Origin: Rhynochetos jubatus
Taxonomy: Eukaryota; Chordata; Aves; Eurypygiformes; Rhynochetidae
Reading direction: 5' to 3'
DNA length: 64,000 bases
Assembly (NCBI GenBank): GCA_027574665.1
Contig: CM050650.1
Location: forward strand, 103,699,086 to 103,763,085
The number at the start of each line of letters is the position of its first letter. Within the stretch, counting starts at the first letter, position 1. The notes beneath the pieces are model-generated. The model did not search any database. It saw only the letters and a list, made by a program, of their open reading frames with translations, and was not told where the DNA came from. Of this stretch, positions 24,453-37,299 are shown piece by piece. Made by a program: the position numbers and the translations under genes.

Positions 24453-25587
24453 TGTATTGGGTTTGTATGGCAAGATTTTGGTAGCGGTGCAGGATACAGG
24501 GGTGGCTTCTGTGAAGCCAGAAGCTTCCCTTGTCTGACAGAGCCAATGCCAGACAGCTCCAAGACGGACCCACCACTGGCCAAGGCTGAGCTCCTCAGTG
24601 ATGGTGGCAGCACCTCTGGGATAGTGTGTTTAAGCAGGAAAAAAAGAAAACCACAACCCAAACAACAACAAATACACAAGAGAGTAGATTTTGCAGACAG
24701 CCAGAGAGAGCAAGATGTGAGAGAAACAGCTCTGACGATAGCAAGGTCACTGGAGAAGGAGGGCCAGGAGGTGCTTCAGGTGCTGGAGCAGAGATTCCCT
24801 GGCAGCCCGTGGTGCAGACCATGGTGAGGCCGGCTGTGCCCTGCAGCCATGGAGGGTCATGGGGCAGCAGAGACCTGCCTGCAGCCCAGGAGGGCCCCAC
24901 ACCAGAGCAGGGCAATGCCTGAAGGAGGCTGTGACCCTGTGGGCAGCCCACGCTGAAGCAGGCTCCTGGCAGGACCTGTGGCCCTGTGGAGAGAGGAGCC
25001 CAGCTGGAGCAGGTTTGCTGGCAGGACTTGTGACCCCTGGGGAGCCAGGCTGGAGCAGGCTGCTTCTGAAGGATGGCACCCCGTGGGAGGGACCCGCACA
25101 GGAGCAGTCCGTGAAGAACTGCAGCTCGTGGACTCATAACAGAGAAGTTGGTGGAGGACTGTCTCTCGTGGGAGGGACCCCACGCTGCAACAGGGGCAGA
25201 GTGTGAGGAGTCCTTCCTCAGAGCAGCAGAGATGTGTGACGAACCGACCACAACCCCCATTCCCTGTCTCCCTGTGCTACTCAGGGGGTGGACATAGAAG
25301 AAATTGGGAGTGAATTTGAGCCTGGAAAGAAGGGAGGGGGCAAGGTGTTTTATGATTTGGTTTTAGTTTTCTTTTCACTCTATTTTGTTTGATGATGAAT
25401 TAATTTATTATTTTTCCCCAAGCTGAGTCTGGTTTGCCTGTCGCAGAAATTGTTAAGAGATCTCTCCCTGCCCTTATCTGGACCCAGGAGCCTTTCATCA
25501 TATTTTCCCTCTCCTGCCCAGCTGAGGAGGACAGTGATAGAGTGGCTTGGTGGGAACCTGGTTTCAAGCCATGTTCAATACACCGCA
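24453..25587 (+). mobile_element. Solo LTR 2 of an avian endogenous retrovirus (1.135 kb)
   Basis: It starts TGTATTGGGTTTG and ends CAATACACCGCA, with a perfect 5-bp ACCAC duplication on both sides. It is homologous to LTR 1 along U3 and R: 'ttttggtagcggtgcagg', 'ccagaagcttccct', 'cactggccaaggctgagc', then a GC-rich region of about 45-50-bp degenerate repeats (24780-25200), 'ccccaagctgagtctg', and U5 'gcccttatctggacccagga'. Its last 60-70 bp differ from LTR 1. No internal retroviral sequence flanks it, so it is a solo LTR. The 195-, 221- and 115-codon ORFs in it are chance products of GC-rich repeats on both strands, not genes. Confidence 0.9.
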
Positions 25588-25592
25588 ACCAC
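25588..25592 (+). repeat. Target-site duplication, right copy (ACCAC)
   Basis: It directly follows the LTR's terminal CA and matches 24448-24452. Confidence 0.75.
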
Positions 25593-26439
25593 CCTCATCC
25601 CTCCCAAATAATCAGCCCACTCCATTTTCCCTTTTCTCACTGACTCTGGTTTTGCCAACTTAATACTCTTATTTGGTGATACAGCTACCCTGGTTCTTCC
25701 TGCCTTGGTCTCATTTCTCTTCAACTACTGGTTCCCTTCTATTATCTATAGTGTCCTGCTGTCTCTCATGTGGCCATCTTATGAATGTCACAGCATGAGC
25801 CATCTACATGTACGTTATTCCTATTTGGCTGTCCATCTGTAACATCCTGATGTTCCTCACGTCCTTATCTTGTCAGATGTGCAACAGCTTGGGATTAGCC
25901 ATCTACACGCACACCTTAACCTTCTGACACACAGACAGAAAAAATGACTGTGCATGCATATTAAGCCTAAACTCTAGCAACAACGGTGCATTGCCCTGGT
26001 AACATCCAACGACCAAGAGAAAACCACCTTAGTCCCAAGGGAAGTTGAATCTCAAGAATCTCCCTAAGGCAATGGAGATGACTGGTAGTACCTGACAGAA
26101 AGCAGAAAGAGGTTTTAACTGGGATACGAGGCAGTTGAGTGAGATGTTGTTAGAGTAGAGTAAGAGATTGCAGGAAGCCCTTGGGTACTTTAAAACCACA
26201 GATTTACTCATAAAATACTAATCTAGAAATTAGACATTGCAGTAAGGCTAAAAGAAATAAGAGTGAGAAAAATAGAATTTTATCTGTATCTTCTGGTAAA
26301 TACCAGATATTAGGGTATTAGTAAGGAAAACATAAAAGCATCTACACACATCATAGATATCACAGGGACACAGTGAAAGAGATTGTTTTTTAATAGGCAT
26401 AGGCTAGGAGGTGTTGAACTGTGTATCTAAACCACCTAC
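25593..26439. other. Non-coding stretch with a diverged tandem duplication
   Basis: About 25753-25817 and 25843-25914 look like old copies of one another, with shared order 'tcctg.tgt', 'ctca.gt', 'atgt.acagc' and 'agccatctaca.g'. Nothing else recognised. Confidence 0.4.
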
Positions 26440-27600
26440 AAAATTCAGGAAGAACTAATAACCAATTGAATATCTTTGGGTGGATCTAGCAAGAAGTAGG
26501 TAAGGATTTGAGGGACCATTTATTACATAATTAGTCAAATCTTTAATGCAAAAGTTCAGTAAACTTCAGGAGGTAAAAAGAGCTACTGGGAAGGAGCTAT
26601 TTTAGGTTGTTTTAACTAACAGGAGAATCAACTAGCAGTGCAGAGCTAATATGGGGTCATCATGAAATCATGAAGTTTACTATATTAAAAAAAAAAAAGA
26701 TTTGAAGCCCTTGTTCTGAGTTAAAAAAGAGATTAAAAGAAAAAAAAAACCCCACAGTAAGATCTCACAAGAAGATAATCTAAAGGATAAGTGAGCACAT
26801 GAGAGCCACTACCTACTGAGAGAAACTATACTGAATACACAAAAGCAAAACCCTTTTGAAGTGCAGGTAGGAAAAAATATGAAGAGACTAGTGTACCTGC
26901 ATCAGTACTTTTTTAATGACCTGAAAATGGAAGAAGAAACATTATAAAAGTGGAAACAAGAGCACGTGATTAATGGTAAGCGTAATGGATAGTTCACATG
27001 CCCCATATGGATAAAAATCAAAAGGCTGGGGTGCAAAATGCATTTCAATTAGCTAGAGACATAAAAAGCAACGAGAAAAAAGTCTATAAATATGTTAAGC
27101 AGTCATAGGAAGACAAAAGGAAGGAAGAGGCCATTGTTTAATTGGACAGAAGACAAAAATATGGATGATACACATAGATGGCTAAAGCATTCACCACTTT
27201 GCTTCAGTTTTCACACATAGAAAAAATTTAATCAGCTATCAAACAGAATGCATTTTAAATAGCAGACCAGCAAAAGAAAAGAAGATATAGAATATTTAGA
27301 AAATGCCGGCATATCAGGCTTCAGAGAATGAATCACTATAGAGAACTTTTCTAACTGGCCAAAGCAGTCTCAACAGAGAGATCACCTTCAAGAACACACA
27401 GAGCAAGCAGCAGAATAGCAAATACAACACTTCTATCTACCGAGAGAGAGACCGAGGAAATTAGAAACTCATTAATCTAGCTTTGAAAGTCAAAATAAGC
27501 TACCAAAAACCCCTAAACTATAACAATAATAAAGACAATCTATAAACAGCCAGTAAGAATTTGCCAAGCACAGTAAAGCTAATGCAATTGCCTGCTGATC
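26440..27600 (+). mobile_element. Long ancient CR1-type LINE fragment (ORF2, endonuclease to RT region)
   Basis: Plus-strand landmarks appear in the order of a CR1-clade ORF2. 'gggtcatcatgaaatcatga' with 'agtttactatatt' (26655-26687) is the SDHE/I-type end of the endonuclease. 'gcatttcaattagctagaga' to 'tataaatatgttaag' (27038-27098) gives AFQLARDIK..EKKVYKYV. 'gctaaagcattcaccacttt' (27181-27200) is the stretch before the RT. 'cagccagtaagaatttgcca' (27548-27567) matches the 'QHGF' region inside the RT. Many stops and small indels have destroyed the frame. This is the longest ancient repeat in the window and is older than the clean-tailed CR1s. Edges are approximate. Confidence 0.7.
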
Positions 27601-30600
27601 ATCAAATGTAAGAATGATTTTAATACAGTTGGTGATACTGCTGCAAATTTTAATAAACAATCTTGTTAATTATAAGCTGAATATAAACACTACTACAGAG
27701 AAACACAACTGTGAGAAAAAACAAACCAAAACATCCCTGCCATTATCAACTGCCAGTCATCAAACCTGGAATCACCAAACGTGGAGGACATCTTTGGTGC
27801 AGGCCCAAATCTGGGACTATAATAAATCTTCAACAATGATTTACACAGTTGCAGAAGAACAGCATTCATACCACTCTAGGGATAAAAAGCATTTTGCAAA
27901 GAACATCCCAAATCAAAATCGTCTTGACAAAGTTCATTGTGTTCAAAATTCAGAAAACAGAATTCAGAGACCAGGCGAAGTACTGATATTAGAAAGGAGC
28001 AATCATGTACTAATGTAAAAAGATGAATATAAGGCTAGCCAAGAACTAGCTGATAGAAATTGAGGTGCTAACATTAGTCACAAAGTAAACAGCAATACCA
28101 GTGGCATTTCAGAGAAAGGATGCACCTCTTTCTTGGTTGTGTTAGTAGGTCACGCCTTGAGACAGGGTGTCAATCATGTGGCTTCCTGAGCTGGTAAATC
28201 CCTTCAAAAATTATTATACCTTAAAAAGTAGCTCCCTTTAAGAAACCTATAAACTAGAGCAAGTCTAAATGAAGGGGAAAAAAAAAAAAGAAACACCAAC
28301 CACCAAACACAGCACATTTAAAGTGGTTTAATAGAAAGTAAGTTTGAGGCCTTACCATCTCTTACCACCACACAAACCTTTTACGGGTAACTGCACCACG
28401 GCGTATTCTATAAAAACATCTGTAATCAGTACATGGATTTCCATAACAACTCCTAATACAATACAGAACATTCCCTGTTCTTTCTGATTCCCCATTAGGG
28501 CAATGACCTCAAACTGAAATAAGATAAGTAGAAAAATGTAGCACTGCTGAAACAATGTCTGGATCAGGTCTATTTGGCAAACAAAGCAGAAAGTGCACTG
28601 CAATTTATTGTAGCGTTCTGTTTATCCTTTGAATGGTTATCAACATCTATATATACTGGAGACACTAAGCAGGGCATTTGTATTGTAGAGGCTTTTTTAT
28701 CCCTCCAGGCCTCCTGTAGCTCTTAACAAAAGGCTTATTCTAAATGTTTCTGTGCTTCCTCCTCTGACTGTAGTAAAACAAACATTATGTTCCTCATCAG
28801 CACAAAATGTAAAAACGTTAATGATCACTATTCACCGTAGGATAAAACACTGAGGTGTGTGCGCATGTGGCGGACTCCCCTCTTACAACAGGAGTACAAG
28901 TTGGATCTCGGCAATGACACCACCAGCTGTGGCCAACAGCTGCCTTACAGAATTTTGTTACAGCAACTGCTCAGCATGGTTATAAAAAAGCCTGCATTCT
29001 AGAAGGGGTCCTTGAGAGTAGAAGCACAGGATAATAGGTGTCTTGAGAGAACAGACTCAGTATAACACTGAGACCCCAGGGGAGGAAGCACATACTGCAA
29101 ATGGTCAGTTCCTGGCCACTACAGGAGTGCAACTTGGAGTGCTCTGCGGAATTGCTTTTAGAGCACAATAAAGAAACTAAAACCATACACCAACCACAAA
29201 ACTCGCTACAGATAACGAAAGGAGAAAGCAAGAAGGTATAAGATCACAGTTCCTATATAAATGAGCACAAAGGAAAAACAGGGAGAGCATTGCTCCATCA
29301 GTATCTCCCCTGGTTAAGGATGCTGCATCTGACTAATGTCCTGCACCCCTTCAGCAATGGAATAGAAGTGCTTTTTGGTTTGCTCTTCACATTTTTCTTC
29401 TGCAATTCAGAAATCATAGATGAAGTGTTATCTGTTACTACATACTTGTGTTAAGTAAATCAGAATTTAAAGAGTGACATGTGTGAGCGTGTTTTATTCA
29501 TCAACACTCTCCTACATGGCAAGGAGATTGATACTGCAGCACCAAATCAGAAATAACTCAGATGCAACAGGATATCATATTTAGACCTGAGATTGAGAAG
29601 TTTGGCACAGATCTGTTAAAAATGAAAAAATCAGTTTTTAGTTCTTCCGTAGCATAATTGCTACTGAAAACTAGTATTCAGCCATCCGCCATCCTCCCTA
29701 CAATTGTGTAAGTTCTAAGATGGCCATTCAGCTCCACAAATGACACGTTCGTCATGTGCAGAAATGGCAGAATAAACCTCCACAGGTTAACGTCATCAAG
29801 CAAAATGTCGAGAAATTTCCACTCAAACTGGCAAGAGTCAGGAAGATGCATTTCTAGCAGTCGACAGATTCTGTTTCAGACTGCATCAGGAACTGAATCT
29901 GTTTGCTGTACAAAACTATAAGCTGGTTGATAACAAAAAGTTAAGGTCAAGAATTGATACAAAATTTCCAAACTATCAGTCAGTTTTATTCAGTTTTACT
30001 TGAATGTCTGAGCCAAAATAAAATGCTACTTATTTTCTCTAGGCTACCATATCACATCTGGAGTCTTCTCTGTAAGGTTTAGTCTGTAAGTATGCACCCA
30101 CACAGGAGAGAACGGAAGAACCCTGCAATTAGACCCCTACGCAACTACCCAGATTTTAGGCCTGAGTGTGTAGGAATAAATCAGGCTATTTACTTTTGAA
30201 ACAGGTGAGCAGAAGGAACATAGGAAGGAATGGGTGGAGATTGAAGTCTTTTTCCAGACTTTTTGGCTAGAACAGCTTCACCACTGCAGAGAGATACTAA
30301 TTTCCAGAAGTAAATTACTATTCCCTCAGAGCAAGGAAGAAGCAGAAGAGAAAATGTGATTCAGAGGAATATCTGAGTCACCATACTTCCCCAGGCTGGC
30401 ATTACAATGATGCAGTTCACACACCACCTCTTGCTCGAGGCTATGCCAATAGCCAAAATCTTACCCTAAATAAAGAACAGGACAGTTGTGTCAGCAAATT
30501 ACAGTTTCCATAAGTAAGCTTTATGTGCTGCTGTTTCAGGTTTAGGGAAAGATCAAGAATCTAGAAAGCTATGAGACAGAGCATTTGCTATGTTCTCATA

Positions 30601-30920
30601 CTAAAATATCCGTGTCACATGTTTTGTGTCTTTTCATAGCACAGAAAGTCCCCTCTGTAGAATAAAAACCCAGATGGATCATTTTATAATGATTAGGCAT
30701 CACTGTTTAAATGTAGACACCATGAATCACTCTGCAACAGCTGCCAGCGATTTGCCTTGGAGATAAAACCAATCATCTACCAAGTTTAAAGAGCTACTTT
30801 ATGAAAAAGGGATGGGAAGCATGTGTTCAATGAAAAAAAAAAATCCAGAAAAGGGAAGCAATTTAGAAGTTTTGTCAAAATATTCTGTAGTGCTTATAGA
30901 CTATCACCACATAGGCTGCA
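27601..30920. other. AT-rich non-coding stretch
   Basis: Nothing recognised. The 134-codon plus-strand ORF at 27614-28018 has no motif I know and lies beside a dead LINE. Confidence 0.5.
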
Positions 30921-30978
30921 AGTGCCTCTGAAGCCATGCGGTCCAATCACCTTGGCTAAAAACAGGGCCAGATTTGAT
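30921..30978 (-). mobile_element. Possible trace of an old CR1 3' end
   Basis: 'cctctgaagccatgcggtcc' followed by 'aatcaccttggctaaaa' and 'acagggcca' resembles the antisense CR1 order 'cctctggagaccatctggtcc / aacctccctgctcaaa / gcagggcca'. It is short and heavily mutated. Confidence 0.4.
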
Positions 30979-33900
30979 TATTGATATTCACCATCTAAAT
31001 GTGATTAACATTATTGGGATATTCATGTTCTTTATTATCAGAAATAAAAGGAAGGTGCATTAGTATTAACTACTTGTGACCAAGATCTGTTTGGCTTTTA
31101 ACAATAAACACACTGTTCCGAAAAAGACGTTTATTCTGTTTTCAGCCCAGGATTTGTAAGTAGAAGTCTTGCCATACATGAGAAATAAAGTGTGTTCCTA
31201 CTTTATCAGGTTTTCTACTATAAAAGAAGAAAGTATAGCGGAGGAAATACAACCAGTAGAGAGAAAGTGAAAATCCCTACTAAGTACACTGATCGCCGTT
31301 ATATTAGCAATGTTGTAGAACTATTACGGAAAGAGTCAGCTGTTCACATAAGAGCCTTTATTGTGCACATGCTTAAAACTGCTGCCATTTTGAGTTTTTA
31401 AAACAATATCTCTTCACCTTCTTTCCCTTAAACGTCTCAGTAGACATGCCCAGCTAGGCATGCTCAGAGTCCATCTAAGACACTAAAATCCTTTCAGCAT
31501 TAGTAGCATAACACCATTGATAATACAAGGTGGGCGAGTAAGAAGGAGGGTAACTGTTTTCATCTTTTCTATCCCAGCCTAGGGTTGCCTTTATCCAAGA
31601 AACAGGAAAACAGATCTCTTCCAAAGCTGCCTTCAGCAGAATGCCTTTTGCTATCATACCTCTCCTTTCTGAAGGATGTAACCCAGTTATCAGACTGGAG
31701 GAAAGAATGGAGTGGGAATAATGGTCCCATTGGAGTTGTCATATTGGACTGTAAAGAATTAAAATATTCATAGGGGTATGTAGCTAAAACACGGGAGACA
31801 ATATGATTCCGCATGTTTTTTAGAAGGACATTCAGTTGGGAACAGAAATATCTACTTTCCTGTCACTGCAGTCAACATTGCTGATTGTATATTATCCTCT
31901 AATTCATGAAATGCAAACACTGCTGTGGGATTTGGAGAATTGATCTTACCACAGTACATCACTGACAAAAAAGTGGGGAGGATGTCATAGGAGTCCACTG
32001 CCCAGCCACTCCACAGCCCCAGCGCTTGTTACTTCGATCAGCCGCTGTAGAAACAGTGGTAGTTGCTAAGTTATTTCACTGATCTCTGAAATGTCCCAGT
32101 GTATTCCTACAGTCACAACAGGAGATACCCAGTTTATCTTTGCTCCAGGACAAAGTAACTGTCTGAAAACATTGACTTTCTAGCAGATCCACCTACGAGT
32201 TTCATTTTTTTTTTCTGTAAGTTTGGCTTCCAGCATCTTTCTTACTGATACATCTTAGTCAAGCCTTCTTTTGGACTCACTTTGCTCCCGAGTTCTCCTC
32301 GGTTATTTCCTTACCAAAACAATTTTAACTTTACAGTAGTGATGTGGTAAGGCAATCATTCATCCCTCTATCTCAGAAGTAGATTTACTTATCGAGTGGC
32401 GGAGGGCACTGGATCTGAGACTCTTACCCGAAAGTTCTAAGGTGCCTGTTGAGAAGCTGTAGAATACACAAGGAAGATGTTTCTCTCGGCACACTCTCCC
32501 AGGAAACCATCTGGCCTGCTGGTTAGCTCACATCCAATGGAAAAATGAGCCAAATGTCTCTGTTCTCCATGCAGCTAGAAGCATTCAGTCATAGAGCTGG
32601 ATGGTTTAAAAGCCACACATTGCCTTTATAACAGAATTAATTTAAAACGGTCTTTCATTTGCAGTATGAAAGTCACCTGTCAACTAAATCTCTTCATTAA
32701 ACCATGTATAGGGTCTTCCTGGATGAGCCACACTCTCATATACAGTCATCCTCATGCTACCAGATAAATGACACTCGGAGAGATGAGAGATAAAAGTTCC
32801 CCTAACCACAAATAACTGTGCTATGGCAGTATTTATCTGACTTTTTCGATGAAAAGAAATCACATCCATTTTGAAATCCTGCTGTGAAAATTTAGGCTCA
32901 AAATATCTGGCCCCATTAAGAATGTAACATTTTTCTATGCCTATATATTTCTGTGGACATTTTTATTATCTATGAATGTGATGTTTAATGTAAAAGGGGA
33001 AAAAAAAGAGGAGCACTGTATTCTGCAAGACTAATGGACAGCTAAACATAATTCATTAGGTGAGACAGGCAGTGTATAGAATGAGAAGTTAAATCAAGCA
33101 GCAATGACCTTGGACTGAGCAGCTTTTCTAAGCTAGTCTACTGGATTTTGAATTTAGCCTGGGGAGGGGTCCTTTTTTTATTATGCAACAAACACTGTAT
33201 ACTGAGATTCATGTAATGAAATGTAGATGACTACACTGAATTACATAAAAGCTAGTTGCCTCACATTGAAGAGAGAAAAATGGTCACTTTAAGGGCACAA
33301 TTCATCTCATTTGATGTACAGATCTGAAAGAAGGCAGACCTAAACCCACTTATTTCTCAACATTCATTATAAAAGAAGGCAGAGGTGATCAGGTCAATAT
33401 ACAGACATGTCTATTATACCAGTATCGGGTGAAACGAATTTCATCCAGAAGGACTAAGAAATTCTGGTCCTTACAGCCAGCTTCAGGCATCCAGATTAAA
33501 TTCCAGCCAGGGATTTAATTTTAGAACTGGGGGATGAGGAACATACCCAATATAATAACAAGGCTTACCTCCTACCTCCTCCTCTAAAAATATACAGTTT
33601 GTCTCCCAGTTGCAATATACCTCAAAATGAGCAGACTATCGAATCATTTAAGGGAAATAGTTCTTCTCTGGAATTTCTTCATTTTGAGATTTTCATTGTT
33701 TTCAATCATGAAGAACATTTTTATCCATCTTGCAAAATCTTCTTCAATAGAACGCAAGAAAAATCTGTGAAGCTATATATTGTTACCATTTTTTTCTTTC
33801 TAGAAAATATTAGAAAACTAGTAGAGAACACCACTTTGTCCACTTTCTGTCTTAAAGCCTTATTCTCAGCTGCAGTCTTATTTAGCATCTGGATAAACTT

Positions 33901-36366
33901 ACTTGCACTGGCAACGTAAAATATGTCTGGAAGTAAATACATTCACAGCATCAGGACCGCACTGCTTGGGAACTGGACACCAGCACATCTCTATATACAC
34001 CCATAGTTTCCTGGTACTGCTCACCTTGTTGTATTTTAGAAACCAGCAAGGCTTGGAGTAGCTGAACACAGTTAGCAAACACAGGTGTCCAGCTGTCACC
34101 CTGTGTTGTGGGGATTTTTGTGTTGTTACTTCAAAAGGACTTAAAAATGCATGAGGCACAGTTTTTAAACAACAAATACCAAATGAGCAAAGAAACGATG
34201 AAAAATGAAGCTTTCAGCACGTAAGATATTATTCATCTGTCAAAAGTGTAGAAGCAGCTTCTTATTCATCCTTTTCTTCTAAGAAAGAAGGTGCTATGGT
34301 ACCCACAAGGTGTAAGGCACAGTGCAGCATTTGCTCTCATTCAGCTGCAACAACAGAAAAAACTTTCAATAATTTATGATTCAAAAGTAACATCTTGTAA
34401 AGGAAGAAAAAGAATAATTTTGGTATACTATTTTATGTCTTATTCATAATGATTTTAATTAAGCTTATTGGGTCCTGTCCGGTCCAAGAAATATGTATAA
34501 TTATTTATTTATATGATTTTCTGATATGAACAGCAGGATTACTGAGTTCTTACGCCAGCATCCTTGACGGTTTCCCCTTCAGTCACTATCAAGTTAATAT
34601 TTTATTCTGTTTTCCATTTTGAAGAGCCTGAGATAATAATTATTAGGCCATTACTTCACCTTAATAAAGACCACTGAGATACACAGATAGCAAGATTTAG
34701 GGAAATGCAGGTCATTTTAATAACAGAAAGAGATGCACATATCTAGCATACTATACACTTCATGCTCATAATATCTGCTAAAAAATCTATGACGATAGGA
34801 AAATAAAATGTCTATAACACACTTCACTGAAATAGGAAAAATGAGACATTTGCTGCTATAAAATCACCAGCTTAGAGGCCATTTCAAAATGCCTTCAATG
34901 GCTTCATCTACTGCAGTGAAGTTCAAAGCGAATTCTCCTTATTCTTACACTTATTCTTCCCTTCACCTTTTCTTTCTTTTTTTTTTTTGTGAGATTCACA
35001 ATCACTACCCATGAACTTCGGTCCAGCTGTCTGCCCTTTAGTTACAGAGTACTCCTATTCAGTCAGCGAGTTTAGCACAGGGAAATCTACAACCTCTGGG
35101 TCCTTAACATGGATTAAAACACTGGACTACGATGCAAAGAGCTTGCGTGATTTCCAGTGTCCACTAATTCAAATCCTCTTAAGTATGAATTTCCTTTTCC
35201 CTCGTACTGTACAATTTCTTCTTCTCCTCCTCCATGCAGGCACCACAACTAATACTCCACAGCTTCACAAATAACTTCACCAGAGCACAATTAAAATTGC
35301 ACGTTCCCACAAACAACCATTTGCAAAGTCATTTCATCAAAGTTCTAAAGTTAATAATTTATTGTCTCTCTTCATTAATTATAAAAAGCTGAACATTTTG
35401 CTACAAATGTCTGTGTTAAGAAGATCTAAGGAAGACAAGCTTTGGATGCGTTATATAAAAACATGTAAGAGCAGTGTTACATTTTTGGTGAAAGCTGCCT
35501 TTGACACTGGAATTCATCAATATTCACCCTTTTGAGACATTTGGCTAGGAGATAACTGACCTTGAAACAGGTTATGCATCTTCAGCTTAGGATACATAAC
35601 GAGTCACGGTCAATTAATACACAACAGAGACCATAATCATGGAGATTACTGCCTGATCTGGAGAAAACATACTCAAGGGCATTACAGTCTAATTTAGCTT
35701 CACAGTCAAATTGATAACTTCGGCACCTCAAGTACTCAGAAACCGCAGCAAGAAACCACTCTGGAAACACACACAGATGTCTAATAAACACCGACACTCT
35801 ATAATGCTGTTTAAAGATGAGCTGTAAAAATTTAATAAAATAAATATTAGACCCATAAACCTCATTTCATAACCTTGCTAATACATAATAACGTGGTCCA
35901 GAACTTGTCCCCTGCTGCTATTTCTCAACAGAATGCAGTCACCCAAGAGAAGAAATTCAACTCCGGGCTTCCCCTGGCCAGGGGCAAAGAGATACTGTCC
36001 AAGAAAAAGGTCAGCTGGGCAGTTCCTCACTGACACAGGTCACTGCATGGCTCAGACCAGGCAACCACTGGAAACAATCCTCAGAGCTCCAGACTAAGCA
36101 AGCATGCTGCATTGCCACCACTCTTCTCCTCAGTATCCTCCTTTGACCCACTCAACCAGCGAAAAGACCACAGAAAGAGGATGGCTTCAAAACAGGAAGA
36201 AAATTCGAGGCTGCATTTATTTATGAGCGTGTAAGAAAGCATTTGTTTTAATGTTTATCCTTTTTTCCTGTAGAAGCCCTGAACATCAATAAAACACTGC
36301 TCATTATTTTTCACTATAATTTTAGTGGACTGTTTTTCAAGCCATAGATGACACCACCAACCCCAC

Positions 36367-36382
36367 AAAAAAAAAAAAAAAA
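36367..36382. repeat. A16 homopolymer
   Basis: Sixteen uninterrupted A's. Confidence 0.9.
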
Positions 36383-37262
36383 GCAGGTGAAAAAATTGGG
36401 TCCCAAATTACAATTAATTTTTTTTAGTTAGAAATGAGTTTCACATATGTCCCGAAGCAGCTGAAAAATAAATGAATAATAAATAAGTGGTTTATACTAG
36501 AAGTATTCAAAACCTTTAATCTGAGGGTTTTAATAGTGTTCTGAAAAGTGTTTACTAATTAACCTTCACTTTACTACAAACAAGACAAATCCCTGTAACG
36601 TTCCTTTTAGCCCAGATGAAAAATTAGATGGAAAAAAGGAAAGAAATTACGTGATTTTTCTACTTCATGCCCCCATACTAGCTCACAATCAATAACGCGC
36701 AGCATTAGCTTGAGGTATAAGCCCTTGTCATTCCACACACACAGTTCTCAAAAAGCAGCAATATTTTAAGCTCCAGCTAGCTGTCCTACCTGGAGACTAG
36801 AGTCAAAGCTCAAATACTAGTGGTACTCCTGTTTGTAAAGCAGTGAGGAACCAGCGTAAGAAGTGGATAAACTGATTTCTCCCTGTTTACACCTCCAGAC
36901 TGAACTACAGAAAAATGAAGAATGCCTCTTCAGACTAACACTCAGAAGAGGAGATTCTGAGGTTAGTATTTCGTTGTCCTCAAGGAAATCACCACTGCTG
37001 GCATGGCAAGACTGGAGAATCTCGATGGCAGGTGCACTGAGGCACACAAGAAGTGACCTCAACTCTTCCAGGATGAAGAGTAAATTCCCCCTGGACCACT
37101 GTCCAAGGAGAAGTGGGTGAATCAGATTGCTGGCACCATCAGCCTCACCTTGGTTTTAGGGACCAAGCAGAGCAAAGAGGTTTGCCAGCAAATGCCTTCT
37201 ATTCAAGTAAGTACCTTGATTTGAACCTTGTGAAACCACTTTTTCCAGCAAACAGACCATTC

Positions 37263-37299
37263 AAAAAAAAAAAAAAAACAAACCCACACCAAAAAACAT
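37263..37299. repeat. A16 run continuing into A/C-rich tract
   Basis: Sixteen A's followed by CAAACCCACACCAAAAAAC. Confidence 0.85.

Noticed and set aside
24240-25260. 195-, 221- and 115-codon ORFs on both strands
   Set aside because: They lie in the GC-rich, tandemly repeated region of solo LTR 2. Opposite-strand ORFs over the same bases and no retroviral or host motif indicate by-products.
13995-25587. LTR 1 and LTR 2 as the two ends of one provirus
   Set aside because: Flanking duplications differ (GTACTT versus ACCAC), and the DNA between holds host-like sequence and CR1s with no retroviral genes that I can see.
27614-28018. 134-codon plus-strand ORF next to the ancient CR1
   Set aside because: Low-complexity Asn/Thr/Gln-rich translation without motif, and no splice or promoter evidence.
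28232-28276. 45-bp minus-strand exon with a strong acceptor
   Set aside because: The donor (GTATAA) is weak and the frame short; this is likely chance next to an A-rich tract.
33571-33585. 15-bp minus-strand microexon bounded by TTTTTAG and GTAAGC
   Set aside because: The pyrimidine tract is poor and the block is a simple GGA/GGT repeat.
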